Of a stretch of DNA of 64,000 nt, positions 42,758 through 50,308 are shown piece by piece. The DNA comes from Kribbella pittospori. GTDB taxonomy: Bacteria > Actinomycetota > Actinomycetes > Propionibacteriales > Kribbellaceae. How positions within the stretch are numbered: the first letter of the stretch is position 1; each line of letters starts with the position of its first letter. The stretch lies in contig NZ_SJKB01000009.1 in assembly GCF_004331465.1 (NCBI RefSeq), positions 1-64,000 of the forward strand, written 5' to 3'. The position numbers and the translations under genes are program-made. The notes beneath the pieces were generated by a model. That model saw nothing but the letters and a program-made list of their open reading frames with translations. It ran no database searches and was not told where the DNA came from.

Positions 42758-43408
42758 GTGTCTGTCTTCGAGGTGATCCAGCAGCTGCCCGATCTGGCGA
42801 CGGTGCGGCGGGTCAGTCGCGCGTTGGCGGTGCTGGATCTGGTGCTCAGCGACAGCCCGGACCACTTGCGGTACTTCTCGTTCGACGCGCGGTGGTCGGA
42901 GACCGAGGAAGCCGCGCTGATGCGCAACGGGTCCGGTGACGAGTACTCGATCGTGTTCTCGCCGGACGGCGCGTTCGCCTACGGGTTCGACCATGAGTCG
43001 CCGCTGTCGCCGTACGGGAACGACATGCAGACCTGGCCGGGACTGCTCGACGGCGTGCCGGAGGTCTTCCACGGCGCGCGGGACGAGCCGGCGTTCCGCG
43101 ACATGGTGCCGCGTGCCACGGTGTGCTTCTGGCGTACGACGGACGACGACGCGTGGCGTTGTGGACCGGTCGAAGGTGTGGACAAGGACGGCGCGGATTG
43201 GCTGTTCGAGGTGATCGCGGACGGGCGGCCCGAGGCCTACCTGACCTTCGCCGAGGACTACTACCAGACAGCGCTCGACCTCGAGCCGGTCCGCCATGTC
43301 TACGCCCTGATGCCACTGACCGAGTACGTCGTCACGTCGCTCAACCCGCAACGGCGCCTGACCGATCTCGCCGAGGGCATCGCCGAGATCGGCTACCCGC
43401 GCTCCTGA
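42758..43408 (+). CDS. Hypothetical protein, acidic
   Basis: I do not recognise the family. The protein of about 216 residues is acidic and aromatic-rich, with WSETEEAALMRNGSGDEYSI, HESPLSPYGNDMQTWPGLLD and FAEDYYQTALDLEPVRHVYA as distinctive stretches. It lacks membrane helices or a signal peptide. TTG at 42746 is an alternative start. It lies between DUF5063 and the kinase gene, all on the plus strand with short gaps, so it may share their transcript. Confidence 0.65.
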   Translation: MSVFEVIQQLPDLATVRRVSRALAVLDLVLSDSPDHLRYFSFDARWSETEEAALMRNGSGDEYSIVFSPDGAFAYGFDHESPLSPYGNDMQTWPGLLDGVPEVFHGARDEPAFRDMVPRATVCFWRTTDDDAWRCGPVEGVDKDGADWLFEVIADGRPEAYLTFAEDYYQTALDLEPVRHVYALMPLTEYVVTSLNPQRRLTDLAEGIAEIGYPRS

Positions 43409-43430
43409 AGCGCGTTAGCGTGACTGTCCG

Positions 43431-44873
43431 ATGACTACGCAGGCAGGCGATCCCACGACGATCGGGTCGTTCGCGATCCAGGGCCGGCTCGGCAGCGGCG
43501 CGATGGGTTCGGTGTACCTCGCCCGCTCGCCGGGCGGACGCCTGGTCGCGGTCAAGGTGGTCCGCGACGAACTGGCCGACGACGCGAGGTTCCGGGCCCG
43601 GTTCGCGCGCGAGATCGAGGCCGCGCGGAGGGTGAGTGGTGCGTTCACGGCCGCCGTCGTCGACGCCGACCCGGACGCGGAGCATCCCTGGCTGGCCACG
43701 GAGTACCTGCCCGGTCCGACGCTGCAGAGGGCGATCGAGACCTCCGGACCGATGACGCCCGCCGGCGTACAGGCGCTCGCGGGCGGACTGGCCGAAGCAC
43801 TGGTGGCGATCCATCGCTGCGGTTTGGTCCATCGCGATCTCAAGCCGTCGAACATCGTGCTGACCGGCAACGGCCCGCGGGTGATCGACTTCGGCATCGC
43901 CCGCGCGCTCGAGGAGGTCAGCCTGACCGCGACCGGGCTCGTGATCGGTACGCCGGGCTACCTGTCGCCCGAGCAGATCACGGGTACGTCGATCGGCCCG
44001 CCCAGCGATGTGTTCGCGCTGGGCGCGGTCCTGGTGTTCGCGGCGTCCGGCCGTGGTCCGTTCGCCACCGGCAACCCCGCGTCGCTGCTGCACCGCATCG
44101 TCCACGAGCAGCCTCACATCCCGCCGCTCCCCAGCCCGCTTCACGACGCCGTACGCCACTGCCTCGCCCAAGACCCCGCTCAACGCCCGACCCCCACGGA
44201 CCTGCTCCACCTCCTCGGATCCCCCGCAAATACAGGGCTTCTCGCCCCACCCGCCGACACGATCCGTCTCCCGCCACCTCCCACCAAGCTCCTCCCCGAA
44301 CCACCACCGCCGGTCCAACACCACCCCGGCGTACCTCACGCGGACATTCCACAACCTCCACCCGCGCAGCCAGGTGGAGCCACCTTCGCCACCAGCAGGA
44401 CCCGGTCGTCGATCATTGCGACGATCGCCACCATCCTGTTCCTCGCCTTCACCCCGCAAGACTCTGAGTTCACGCGGCTCTATCCCGGCCCCGCGCTGAT
44501 CTTCGCTGTGTTGGACCTGGTCTGCCTCTGGTTCGCGATCCGGCACTGGATCTTCGTCCTCCGCCGCCGGGTCGAACTACGCCTGACTCCGCACGGCATG
44601 ACCGTGATCAAAGGCTCCCAGCAAGTCGCCATCCCCTGGCAGGCGGTGACCCGCCTCCGCGTCGCCGGCGACCCCCGCCGTCCGTGGCTGATCGCCTGGA
44701 TCGATCCGCTCTTCCACTCCGCCCTGCCTGCCCCGCGCCGCAACGACCACGGCGGCATCCGCCTCTACCCGATCGCCCACGGCGCTACCCACAAACGCCG
44801 CATGCACCAACTGAACGAGCTCCGAGCCGCCCTCAACTGGTACGCCGGCTACCGCCACGACAACTCACCCTAG
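43431..44873 (+). CDS. Serine/threonine protein kinase with membrane and PH-like C-terminus
   Basis: This 480-residue kinase has a complete Hanks core: glycine loop RLGSGAMGSVYLARS, lysine in VAVKVV, catalytic HRDLKPSNIV and DFG in VIDFGIARAL, GTPGYLSPEQI. It continues through a proline-rich linker (residues 275-320) to two hydrophobic helices (SIIATIATILFLAFT; ALIFAVLDLVCLWFAI). It ends in a compact domain with strands like LTPHGMTVIKGSQQVAIPWQ, similar to bacterial PH domains. No PASTA repeats are present. TAGCGT lies nine bases before the ATG. Confidence 0.92.
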   Translation: MTTQAGDPTTIGSFAIQGRLGSGAMGSVYLARSPGGRLVAVKVVRDELADDARFRARFAREIEAARRVSGAFTAAVVDADPDAEHPWLATEYLPGPTLQRAIETSGPMTPAGVQALAGGLAEALVAIHRCGLVHRDLKPSNIVLTGNGPRVIDFGIARALEEVSLTATGLVIGTPGYLSPEQITGTSIGPPSDVFALGAVLVFAASGRGPFATGNPASLLHRIVHEQPHIPPLPSPLHDAVRHCLAQDPAQRPTPTDLLHLLGSPANTGLLAPPADTIRLPPPPTKLLPEPPPPVQHHPGVPHADIPQPPPAQPGGATFATSRTRSSIIATIATILFLAFTPQDSEFTRLYPGPALIFAVLDLVCLWFAIRHWIFVLRRRVELRLTPHGMTVIKGSQQVAIPWQAVTRLRVAGDPRRPWLIAWIDPLFHSALPAPRRNDHGGIRLYPIAHGATHKRRMHQLNELRAALNWYAGYRHDNSP

Positions 44874-44884
44874 GCTTGCACCGC

Positions 44885-45370
44885 ATGAGCCAGCTCAGCG
44901 TCAGGGAAGCCACGGACGATGATCATGAGGCGATCGTCGACCTGCTGACCGCTGCCTGGGGTGGGTCGGTCGTGGTCGCTCACGGGACCGTGTACGACGC
45001 CGCGACTCTGTCTGCGCTGGTCGCGGAGCAGGACGGCCGGATCGTGGGGCTGCTCACGTACACGCTGGCGGATGGCGATCTGGAAGTCGTCACGATCGAC
45101 GCCCCGGCCAGGCACCTGGGTGTGGGCAGTGCCTTGCTGACCGCCGCGATCGGGGTCGCGCGGGATGCGCGGGCTCGGCGGCTGTGGTTGATCACGACGA
45201 ACGACAATCTGGACGGTCTGCGGTTCTACCAGCGGCGCGGGCTGCGGATCGTTGGTGTCACCCCCGATGCGATGGACGCGGCCCGCGCGGTCAAGCCCTG
45301 GATCCCGGCGACCGGCGACTACGGGATCCCACTCCGCGACGAGCTCACCCTCGAACTCCGCCTCGACTAG
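44885..45370 (+). CDS. GNAT-family N-acetyltransferase
   Basis: The 161-residue protein shows the GNAT pattern: SVREATDDDHEAIVDLLTAA at the start, the acetyl-CoA loop APARHLGVGSALLTAAIGVA and ITTNDNLDGLRFYQRRGLRI. The acceptor is unknown. TAGGCT is placed eight bases before the ATG with no Shine-Dalgarno, a leaderless arrangement. The terminator hairpin follows at once. Confidence 0.87.
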   Translation: MSQLSVREATDDDHEAIVDLLTAAWGGSVVVAHGTVYDAATLSALVAEQDGRIVGLLTYTLADGDLEVVTIDAPARHLGVGSALLTAAIGVARDARARRLWLITTNDNLDGLRFYQRRGLRIVGVTPDAMDAARAVKPWIPATGDYGIPLRDELTLELRLD

Positions 45371-45372
45371 GC

Positions 45373-45445
45373 CGTGTCTGGCAATCCCCCGCCTACTGCG
45401 CGGCACTCGGCACGGGCTCGCTACGGCGCGGGATTACCAGACACG
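45373..45445. terminator. Bidirectional terminator between GNAT gene and dinB
   Basis: A 16-bp stem with one mismatch (45373-45388 with 45430-45445) and a 41-base loop lies between the converging stop codons. Its symmetry suits ending transcripts from both sides. Confidence 0.65.
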
Positions 45446-45447
45446 AC

Positions 45448-46650
45448 CTAATCCGGCAGCATCGGCACCGTGAGGCCCTGGTCGCGGCCCAGCAGGATCC
45501 CCCGGGTGATGGCGTTGGTGCCGAACTTGTCCTTGACCAGGTCGAGAGCGCTGTCGAGTTCGTCGTTCGCGGCCTTGTCGAAGGGGAGGGCGAGCTGCAG
45601 CGCCGCCTCGTTCTCCAGGTTGCCGACCGAGATGCCGATCATGGTGATCCCCTGGCTGGCGATCAAGGGCCGGGCCGCGGACAGCAACGCCCGCGCGGTG
45701 ATCAGGATCGCCCGCGTCTGATCCGTTGCCTGGGGCAACGTATGCGACCGGGTCGCCCGGCTGAAGTCGTCGAACCGCAACCGCAGTGTCACTGTCCGCC
45801 CGGACCGCCCCGCCGTCCGCATCCGTCGCGACACCCGATCGACCAGTCCGGCCAGCACGGCGTCCAGCGTCGCCGGTGACTTTGGTGACCGGCCCAGTGC
45901 CCGTTGCGAACCGATCGACCGCCGGCGCCGCCCGACCTCGATCGGCCGCGGATCGCGGTTGTGCGCCAGCGCATGCAGATGCCGTCCGGACGCCCGGCCG
46001 AGCATCGCGACCAGCGCTGCCTCGGGCAGCATCGCCACGTCACCGACCTTGGTGAGCCCCCGGGTCCGCAGCTTCTCCGCGGTCACCTCGCCCACACCCC
46101 ACAACCGCTCGACGTCCAACGGATGCAGGAACTCCAGCTCGCGATCCGGCTGCACCTCGAGCAACCCGTCCGGCTTCGCCACCCCGCTGGCGACCTTCGC
46201 CAGGAACTTCGTCCGCGCCACCCCGACCGTGATCGGGAGCCCGACCCTCGACAGCACCTCGGCCCGCAGCCGCCGGGCGATCTCCAGCGGCGTCCCGGCG
46301 ATCTTCCGCAGCCCGCCGACATCGAGGAACGCCTCGTCGATCGAGATGCCCTCGACCAGTGGCGTGGTGTCCTCGAACACCTTGAACACCGCCTTGCTGG
46401 CCTCCGAGTACGCCGACATCCGCGGATCCACCACGATCGCGCCGGGGCAGCGGCGCAATGCCTGTCCACCGTTCATCGCGGTCCGGACGCCGTACGCCTT
46501 GGCCTCGTAGCTGCAGGCGAGGACGACGCCGGCGCCGACGATCACCGGCCGGCCGCGCAGGCGCGGGTCGTCCCGCTGCTCGACCGACGCGTAGAAGGCG
46601 TCCAGGTCGGCATGCAGGATGGTCGCCCCGCCTGATCCCACCACGAACAT
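45448..46650 (-). CDS. dinB: DNA polymerase IV (Y-family)
   Basis: This 400-residue translesion polymerase has the catalytic acid motif ILHADLDAFYASVEQRDD and SIDEAFLDV, and the little-finger domain (GRSGRTVTLRLRFDDFSRAT). It copies damaged DNA with low fidelity. A perfect LexA-type palindrome covers the annotated start, so the gene is likely SOS-controlled. The ATG at 46650 lies inside that box. In-frame GTG codons at 46644 and 46641 are alternative starts. Confidence 0.93.
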   Translation of the reverse strand: MFVVGSGGATILHADLDAFYASVEQRDDPRLRGRPVIVGAGVVLACSYEAKAYGVRTAMNGGQALRRCPGAIVVDPRMSAYSEASKAVFKVFEDTTPLVEGISIDEAFLDVGGLRKIAGTPLEIARRLRAEVLSRVGLPITVGVARTKFLAKVASGVAKPDGLLEVQPDRELEFLHPLDVERLWGVGEVTAEKLRTRGLTKVGDVAMLPEAALVAMLGRASGRHLHALAHNRDPRPIEVGRRRRSIGSQRALGRSPKSPATLDAVLAGLVDRVSRRMRTAGRSGRTVTLRLRFDDFSRATRSHTLPQATDQTRAILITARALLSAARPLIASQGITMIGISVGNLENEAALQLALPFDKAANDELDSALDLVKDKFGTNAITRGILLGRDQGLTVPMLPD

Positions 46651-46657
46651 ATGTTCG
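46644..46657. promoter_or_regulatory. LexA (SOS) box over the dinB start
   Basis: CGAACATATGTTCG is a perfect palindrome and fits the Gram-positive/actinobacterial SOS box CGAAC-N4-GTTCG at every fixed position. It overlaps the dinB start codon, so LexA would block transcription. The divergent MFS gene starts 64 bases away and could also be affected. Confidence 0.85.
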
Positions 46658-46720
46658 CATACTCGCAGTGCCGAAGATAGGGAGAAATCCCGAGGCGGTC
46701 ACCGTCGGTGTCAGGACAGA

Positions 46721-47938
46721 ATGCTGCTTATGGACCTGACCGCATATCGCGATCTCTGGAAGACCCACGGAGTGATGGCGCTGCTGGCGTCGGCACTGAT
46801 CGCGAGGCTGCCGGTGATGGCGACGATGGTGCCGCTGTCGTTCCTGGCGAAGGATGCCGCTGGCAACTTCGGCTGGGCCGGAGTGGTGGCGGGTGCTTAC
46901 TCCGTCGGTATGGCGGTCGCCAGCGTGGTGTGGTCGCGTCTCGCGGACCGCAGAGGAGCGCGGGGGGTCCTGCTCACCACCGGGATGGCGTGGGGTGCGC
47001 TGATGGCAGTGCTCGCCCTGCTGCCGGACAGCTGGTACCGGGTGCTACCGGTCGCGGCCGCACTGGCCGGCATGTTCGTCGCCCCGGTCACCTCGGCGTT
47101 GCGGGCGAGTTGGCCGAAGCTCGTGCAGGGTGCGCGGCTGCGCGCGGTCTACGCCCTGGACGCGACCGCGCAGGAGTTGTTGTTCCTGATCGGTCCGATG
47201 CTCGGTGCCATCGCGGTCAGCTTCGCCAGTCCACGCGCCGGTCTGCTGGCGTGTGCGGTGACGGCGGCCGCGGCGATCTGGTGGTTCGCCCTCAAGCAAC
47301 AGCCGCGGACGCCGCACGACGAGTCCGACGGACCCCGCCCGACCGCGCTGCAACTTCTGCTCCATCGGCACCGGCTGCCACTGCTGTTCGCCTTCGCCTG
47401 CATGGTCACCGGCTTCGCATCGATGTCGCTGGGCATCGTCGCGTTCGCCGACGAGCACGGCAACCGCCTGATCGCCGGAGTGCTGGAGATGGTGGCCGCG
47501 GCCGGCAGCCTGAGTGGCGGCCTGGTCGGCGGGGCCCTGCCCGGCCGCCGGAACTCATACGTCTGGCGCCGGATGCTCGCCATGACGGTCCTCACCGCCG
47601 GGTGCGTGTTCGCCACGTTCTCGGTGGTCGCCCTGGCCGTGATGCTGTTCGCGGCCGGCTGCCTGATCGCGCCGACGATCGGTGCGATCTACGAGCGGAT
47701 CGGCGCGATGACACCGGGGTCGGCGCGGACCGAGATCTTCGGCTGGATGCTCAGCGGCGGGATGATCGGCTCGGCGGTCGGCTCGGCCGTCGCGGGCACG
47801 GTGGTCGAGTCCTTCGGCGTCCGCTACGCGTGGGTCCTGATGGCAGTCCTGGGGTTGCTGGCGACCCTGTCCCTGATCCGCGTCCCACCCCACCGGCCCG
47901 CCGAGTCCGACATCGAGGAGCTCGCGGTCCCGGCGTAG
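46721..47938 (+). CDS. MFS transporter (12-helix)
   Basis: This 405-residue transporter has many hydrophobic helices over the whole length and the MFS motif in the first cytoplasmic loop (WSRLADRRGARGVLLTTGMA). It most resembles actinobacterial permeases of unknown substrate. ATG at 46721 has AGGA four bases upstream, and ATG 46730 is an alternative. The last 115 bases overlap the reading frame of the convergent reductase-like gene. Confidence 0.88.
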   Translation: MLLMDLTAYRDLWKTHGVMALLASALIARLPVMATMVPLSFLAKDAAGNFGWAGVVAGAYSVGMAVASVVWSRLADRRGARGVLLTTGMAWGALMAVLALLPDSWYRVLPVAAALAGMFVAPVTSALRASWPKLVQGARLRAVYALDATAQELLFLIGPMLGAIAVSFASPRAGLLACAVTAAAAIWWFALKQQPRTPHDESDGPRPTALQLLLHRHRLPLLFAFACMVTGFASMSLGIVAFADEHGNRLIAGVLEMVAAAGSLSGGLVGGALPGRRNSYVWRRMLAMTVLTAGCVFATFSVVALAVMLFAAGCLIAPTIGAIYERIGAMTPGSARTEIFGWMLSGGMIGSAVGSAVAGTVVESFGVRYAWVLMAVLGLLATLSLIRVPPHRPAESDIEELAVPA

Positions 47939-48414
47939 AGCATCCGGTACCGAGCCTCCAGTACGCCGGAATCGCCGGCCCACATCGAGATCAGCCGCAA
48001 CGTACGCCGATCCAGGAATGCGCCCCTGCCCGCGGCGACGGGATAGATCCGCAAAGCCACCTCGTCGATCAACCGCCACCGCAGCAGCGAACGGATCAGC
48101 GTAAGGCTGCCGACGACGTGCAGATCGGATCCGGGCACCCGCTTCAACGCGGCCAGCACCCGGCGCGGATCACCGTGCAGTACCTCGGTGTCCGGCTGCG
48201 CGATCACGGGCTGCGAGGACACGACAAGAGTCCGGACGTGCTCAAGCCCCGTTCCGGCGTACTGCTCGAAGGTTTTGCGGCCGAGCAGGACGGTTTCGGA
48301 GCCGGTCACGAGTTGGTCGATCACGGCGGCGTGGGCGGGCTGGGGCAGCCAGCGTTCCGGCTGGTCCACGATCCCGTCCTCCGACATACACAGTCTGGCG
48401 ACGATCGTCCGCAT
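47824..48414 (-). CDS. RibD C-terminal / dihydrofolate-reductase-like protein
   Basis: About 196 residues, with MRTIVARLCMSEDGIVDQPE at the start, VLLGRKTFEQYAGTGLEHVR and LHVVGSLTLIRSLLRWRLID then DEVALRIYPVAAGRG, the pattern of stand-alone RibD_C proteins common in actinobacteria. The C-terminal 38 residues extend over the convergent MFS gene and look non-conserved. It follows the ArsR regulator on the same strand (58-base gap), so ArsR probably controls it. Confidence 0.8.
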   Translation of the reverse strand: MRTIVARLCMSEDGIVDQPERWLPQPAHAAVIDQLVTGSETVLLGRKTFEQYAGTGLEHVRTLVVSSQPVIAQPDTEVLHGDPRRVLAALKRVPGSDLHVVGSLTLIRSLLRWRLIDEVALRIYPVAAGRGAFLDRRTLRLISMWAGDSGVLEARYRMLYAGTASSSMSDSAGRWGGTRIRDRVASNPRTAIRTHA

Positions 48415-48472
48415 GACACTGCCCCCTCCAGGTCGGTTCACCTGTCAGATGCAGGGGAGAAGCGAAATGTTG

Positions 48473-48796
48473 TCAACTCTGCCGGCGGCCGCGATGGATC
48501 TCGGTCTCCAGGGCATCCAGGCGGTTGATCCAGAACTTCCGGTACCGGTCCAGCCAGCTGTCGATCTCGCGCAGTGGTCCGGGGTCCACGGCGTACAGCC
48601 GCCGGGTGCCGTCGACGGTGACGGTGGCGAAGCCGTTGTCGCGCAGTACCCGCAGATGCTGGGAGACGGCCGGTTGACTGATGCCGAACTCCGCGCCGAT
48701 CGACGTGGCAATGCTGCCGGCCGGCAGTTCGCCGTCGGCCAGCAGTTCCAGGATCCGGCGCCGGACCGGGTCGCCGAGGATGTCGAACGCGTGCAC
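48473..48796 (-). CDS. ArsR-family transcriptional regulator
   Basis: The 107-residue winged-helix repressor reads DILGDPVRRRILELLADGEL, then ISQPAVSQHLRVLRDNGFAT as the recognition helix and TVTVDGTRRLYAVDPGPLRE as the wing. No cysteine pair for metal sensing is present, so it is not a classical arsenic or metal sensor. GTG at 48796 lies seven bases after AATACT, so it is probably leaderless. An inverted repeat fills the promoter spacer, which suggests autoregulation. Confidence 0.9.
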   Translation of the reverse strand: MHAFDILGDPVRRRILELLADGELPAGSIATSIGAEFGISQPAVSQHLRVLRDNGFATVTVDGTRRLYAVDPGPLREIDSWLDRYRKFWINRLDALETEIHRGRRQS

Positions 48797-48803
48797 GGAT
48801 CGA

Positions 48804-48832
48804 AGTATTTCAGTGATGACTTATATGAACAA
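48804..48832 (-). promoter_or_regulatory. ArsR promoter with operator in the spacer
   Basis: On the minus strand TTGTTC (48832-48827), 17 bases and AATACT (48809-48804) lead to GTG 48796 after seven bases. The inverted repeat ATTTCAGT-GATG-ACTTATAT (48807-48826; six of eight arm positions match) lies in the spacer and has the layout of an ArsR operator. Confidence 0.55.
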
Positions 48833-48938
48833 GAGGCGTCGCGGGCCGGACGGTTTGCGGCCGGTCGTCAGCGCGGCCGCGGAACGTCCAGGGGCCGTCC
48901 GGATCGGCCGGACAAGCCGACCGGGTGCTGGTCAGCCG

Positions 48939-48967
48939 GTAGGCAACGAGCGAGTCACGGCTAGAAT
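48939..48967 (+). promoter_or_regulatory. Candidate promoter of lysC-asd
   Basis: TAGGCA (48939-48944), 17 bases and TAGAAT (48962-48967) resemble a sigma-70 promoter. The leader to GTG 49040 is about 65 bases, too short for a lysine riboswitch. Confidence 0.45.
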
Positions 48968-49039
48968 GACCGCGAACGACTACGCCTGGTGCAACGCGGC
49001 ACGGCGTACCGCATCCAGTGGTTTTGAGGAGACACAGCT

Positions 49040-50308
49040 GTGGGACGCGTCGTGCACAAGTACGGCGGTTCTTCGGTCGCCGACGCCGATTGCATCAAGC
49101 GTGTGGCCCAACGGATCGTCGCGACGAAGAAGGCCGGGAACGACGTGGTGGTGGTCATCTCCGCCATGGGCGACACCACCGATGAACTGATGGACCTGGC
49201 CCAGCAGGTGTCCCCGTTGCCGCCGCCGCGCGAGCTGGACATGCTGCTCACCTCGGGCGAGCGGATCTCCGCCGCCCTGCTGGCGATGGCGATCGCCAAC
49301 CTCGGGTACGAAGCGCGAAGTTTCACCGGCTCGCAGGCCGGTGTGATCACCACCTCCGCGCACGGCAACGCGCGGATCATCGACATCACGCCGGGTCGGA
49401 TCGAGGGAGCGCTGTCCGAGGGCCACATCGCGATCGTGGCCGGGTTCCAGGGCGTCGCCCAGGACACCAAGGACATCACCACGATGGGCCGCGGCGCCTC
49501 CGACACCACCGCGGTCGCGCTGGCCGCCGCGCTCGAGGCGGACTACTGCGAGATCTACACCGACGTGGACGGCATCTTCACCGCGGACCCGCGGATCGTG
49601 CCGGCCGCCCGGCAGATCCCGAAGATCTCCTACGAGGAGATGCTCGAGATGGCCGCCTGTGGCGCCAAGGTGCTGCACCTGCGCTGCGTCGAGTACGCGC
49701 GGCGCTACAACGTCCCCGTCCACGTGCGTTCCTCCTTCTCGCAGAAGGAAGGCACCTGGGTCGTCGATGCGAAGGAACTGGATCAAATGGAACAGGCGAT
49801 CATCTCCGGCGTTGTCCAGGACCGCAATGAGGCCAAGATCACCGTGGTCGGCGTACCGGACAAGCCCGGTGAGGCGGCCCGGATCTTCGAGACGGTCGCC
49901 GGCGCCGAGACCAACATCGACATGATCGTGCAGAACGTGTCTGCGGTCGCCACCAACCGCACCGACATCTCCTTCACGCTGCCCCGCGTCGACGGCGCGC
50001 GGGCGATGTCCGCGCTGGCCCGGATGAAGGACGAAGTGGGCTACGAGCAGTTGCTCTACGACGACCAGATCGGCAAGGTGTCGGTGGTCGGTGTCGGAAT
50101 GCGCTCGCACCCGGGCGTGTCCGCGAAATTCTTCTCCGCGCTCGCCGACGCCGGCGTGAACATCGAGATGATCTCCACCTCGGAGATCCGGATCTCGGTG
50201 GTCGTGGACGAGAACCTGGTGGATGCCGCCGTGACCGCGGCGCACACCGCATTCGATCTGGACGACGAGCACACCCAGGCCGTCGTGTACGGAGGAACTG
50301 GACGGTGA
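49040..50308 (+). CDS. lysC: Aspartate kinase (alpha subunit; probable internal beta start)
   Basis: The 422-residue enzyme phosphorylates aspartate, the first step to lysine, threonine, methionine and diaminopimelate. It opens with VHKYGGSSVADADCIKRVAQ, carries the substrate loop TMGRGASDTTAVALAAALEA, and ends with two ACT domains (KITVVGVPDKPGEAARIFET; VSVVGVGMRSHPGVSAKFFS). An in-frame ATG at 49787 begins MEQAIISGVVQDRNEAKITV, like the start of the beta subunit in Corynebacterium, so a 173-residue regulatory subunit may be made separately. GAGGAG lies eight bases before the GTG start. It overlaps asd by four bases. Confidence 0.96.
   Translation: MGRVVHKYGGSSVADADCIKRVAQRIVATKKAGNDVVVVISAMGDTTDELMDLAQQVSPLPPPRELDMLLTSGERISAALLAMAIANLGYEARSFTGSQAGVITTSAHGNARIIDITPGRIEGALSEGHIAIVAGFQGVAQDTKDITTMGRGASDTTAVALAAALEADYCEIYTDVDGIFTADPRIVPAARQIPKISYEEMLEMAACGAKVLHLRCVEYARRYNVPVHVRSSFSQKEGTWVVDAKELDQMEQAIISGVVQDRNEAKITVVGVPDKPGEAARIFETVAGAETNIDMIVQNVSAVATNRTDISFTLPRVDGARAMSALARMKDEVGYEQLLYDDQIGKVSVVGVGMRSHPGVSAKFFSALADAGVNIEMISTSEIRISVVVDENLVDAAVTAAHTAFDLDDEHTQAVVYGGTGR

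Noticed and set aside
48968..49039. Lysine riboswitch before lysC
   Set aside because: The leader is only about 65-70 bases and lacks the long conserved riboswitch core; a plain promoter and ribosome site explain it.
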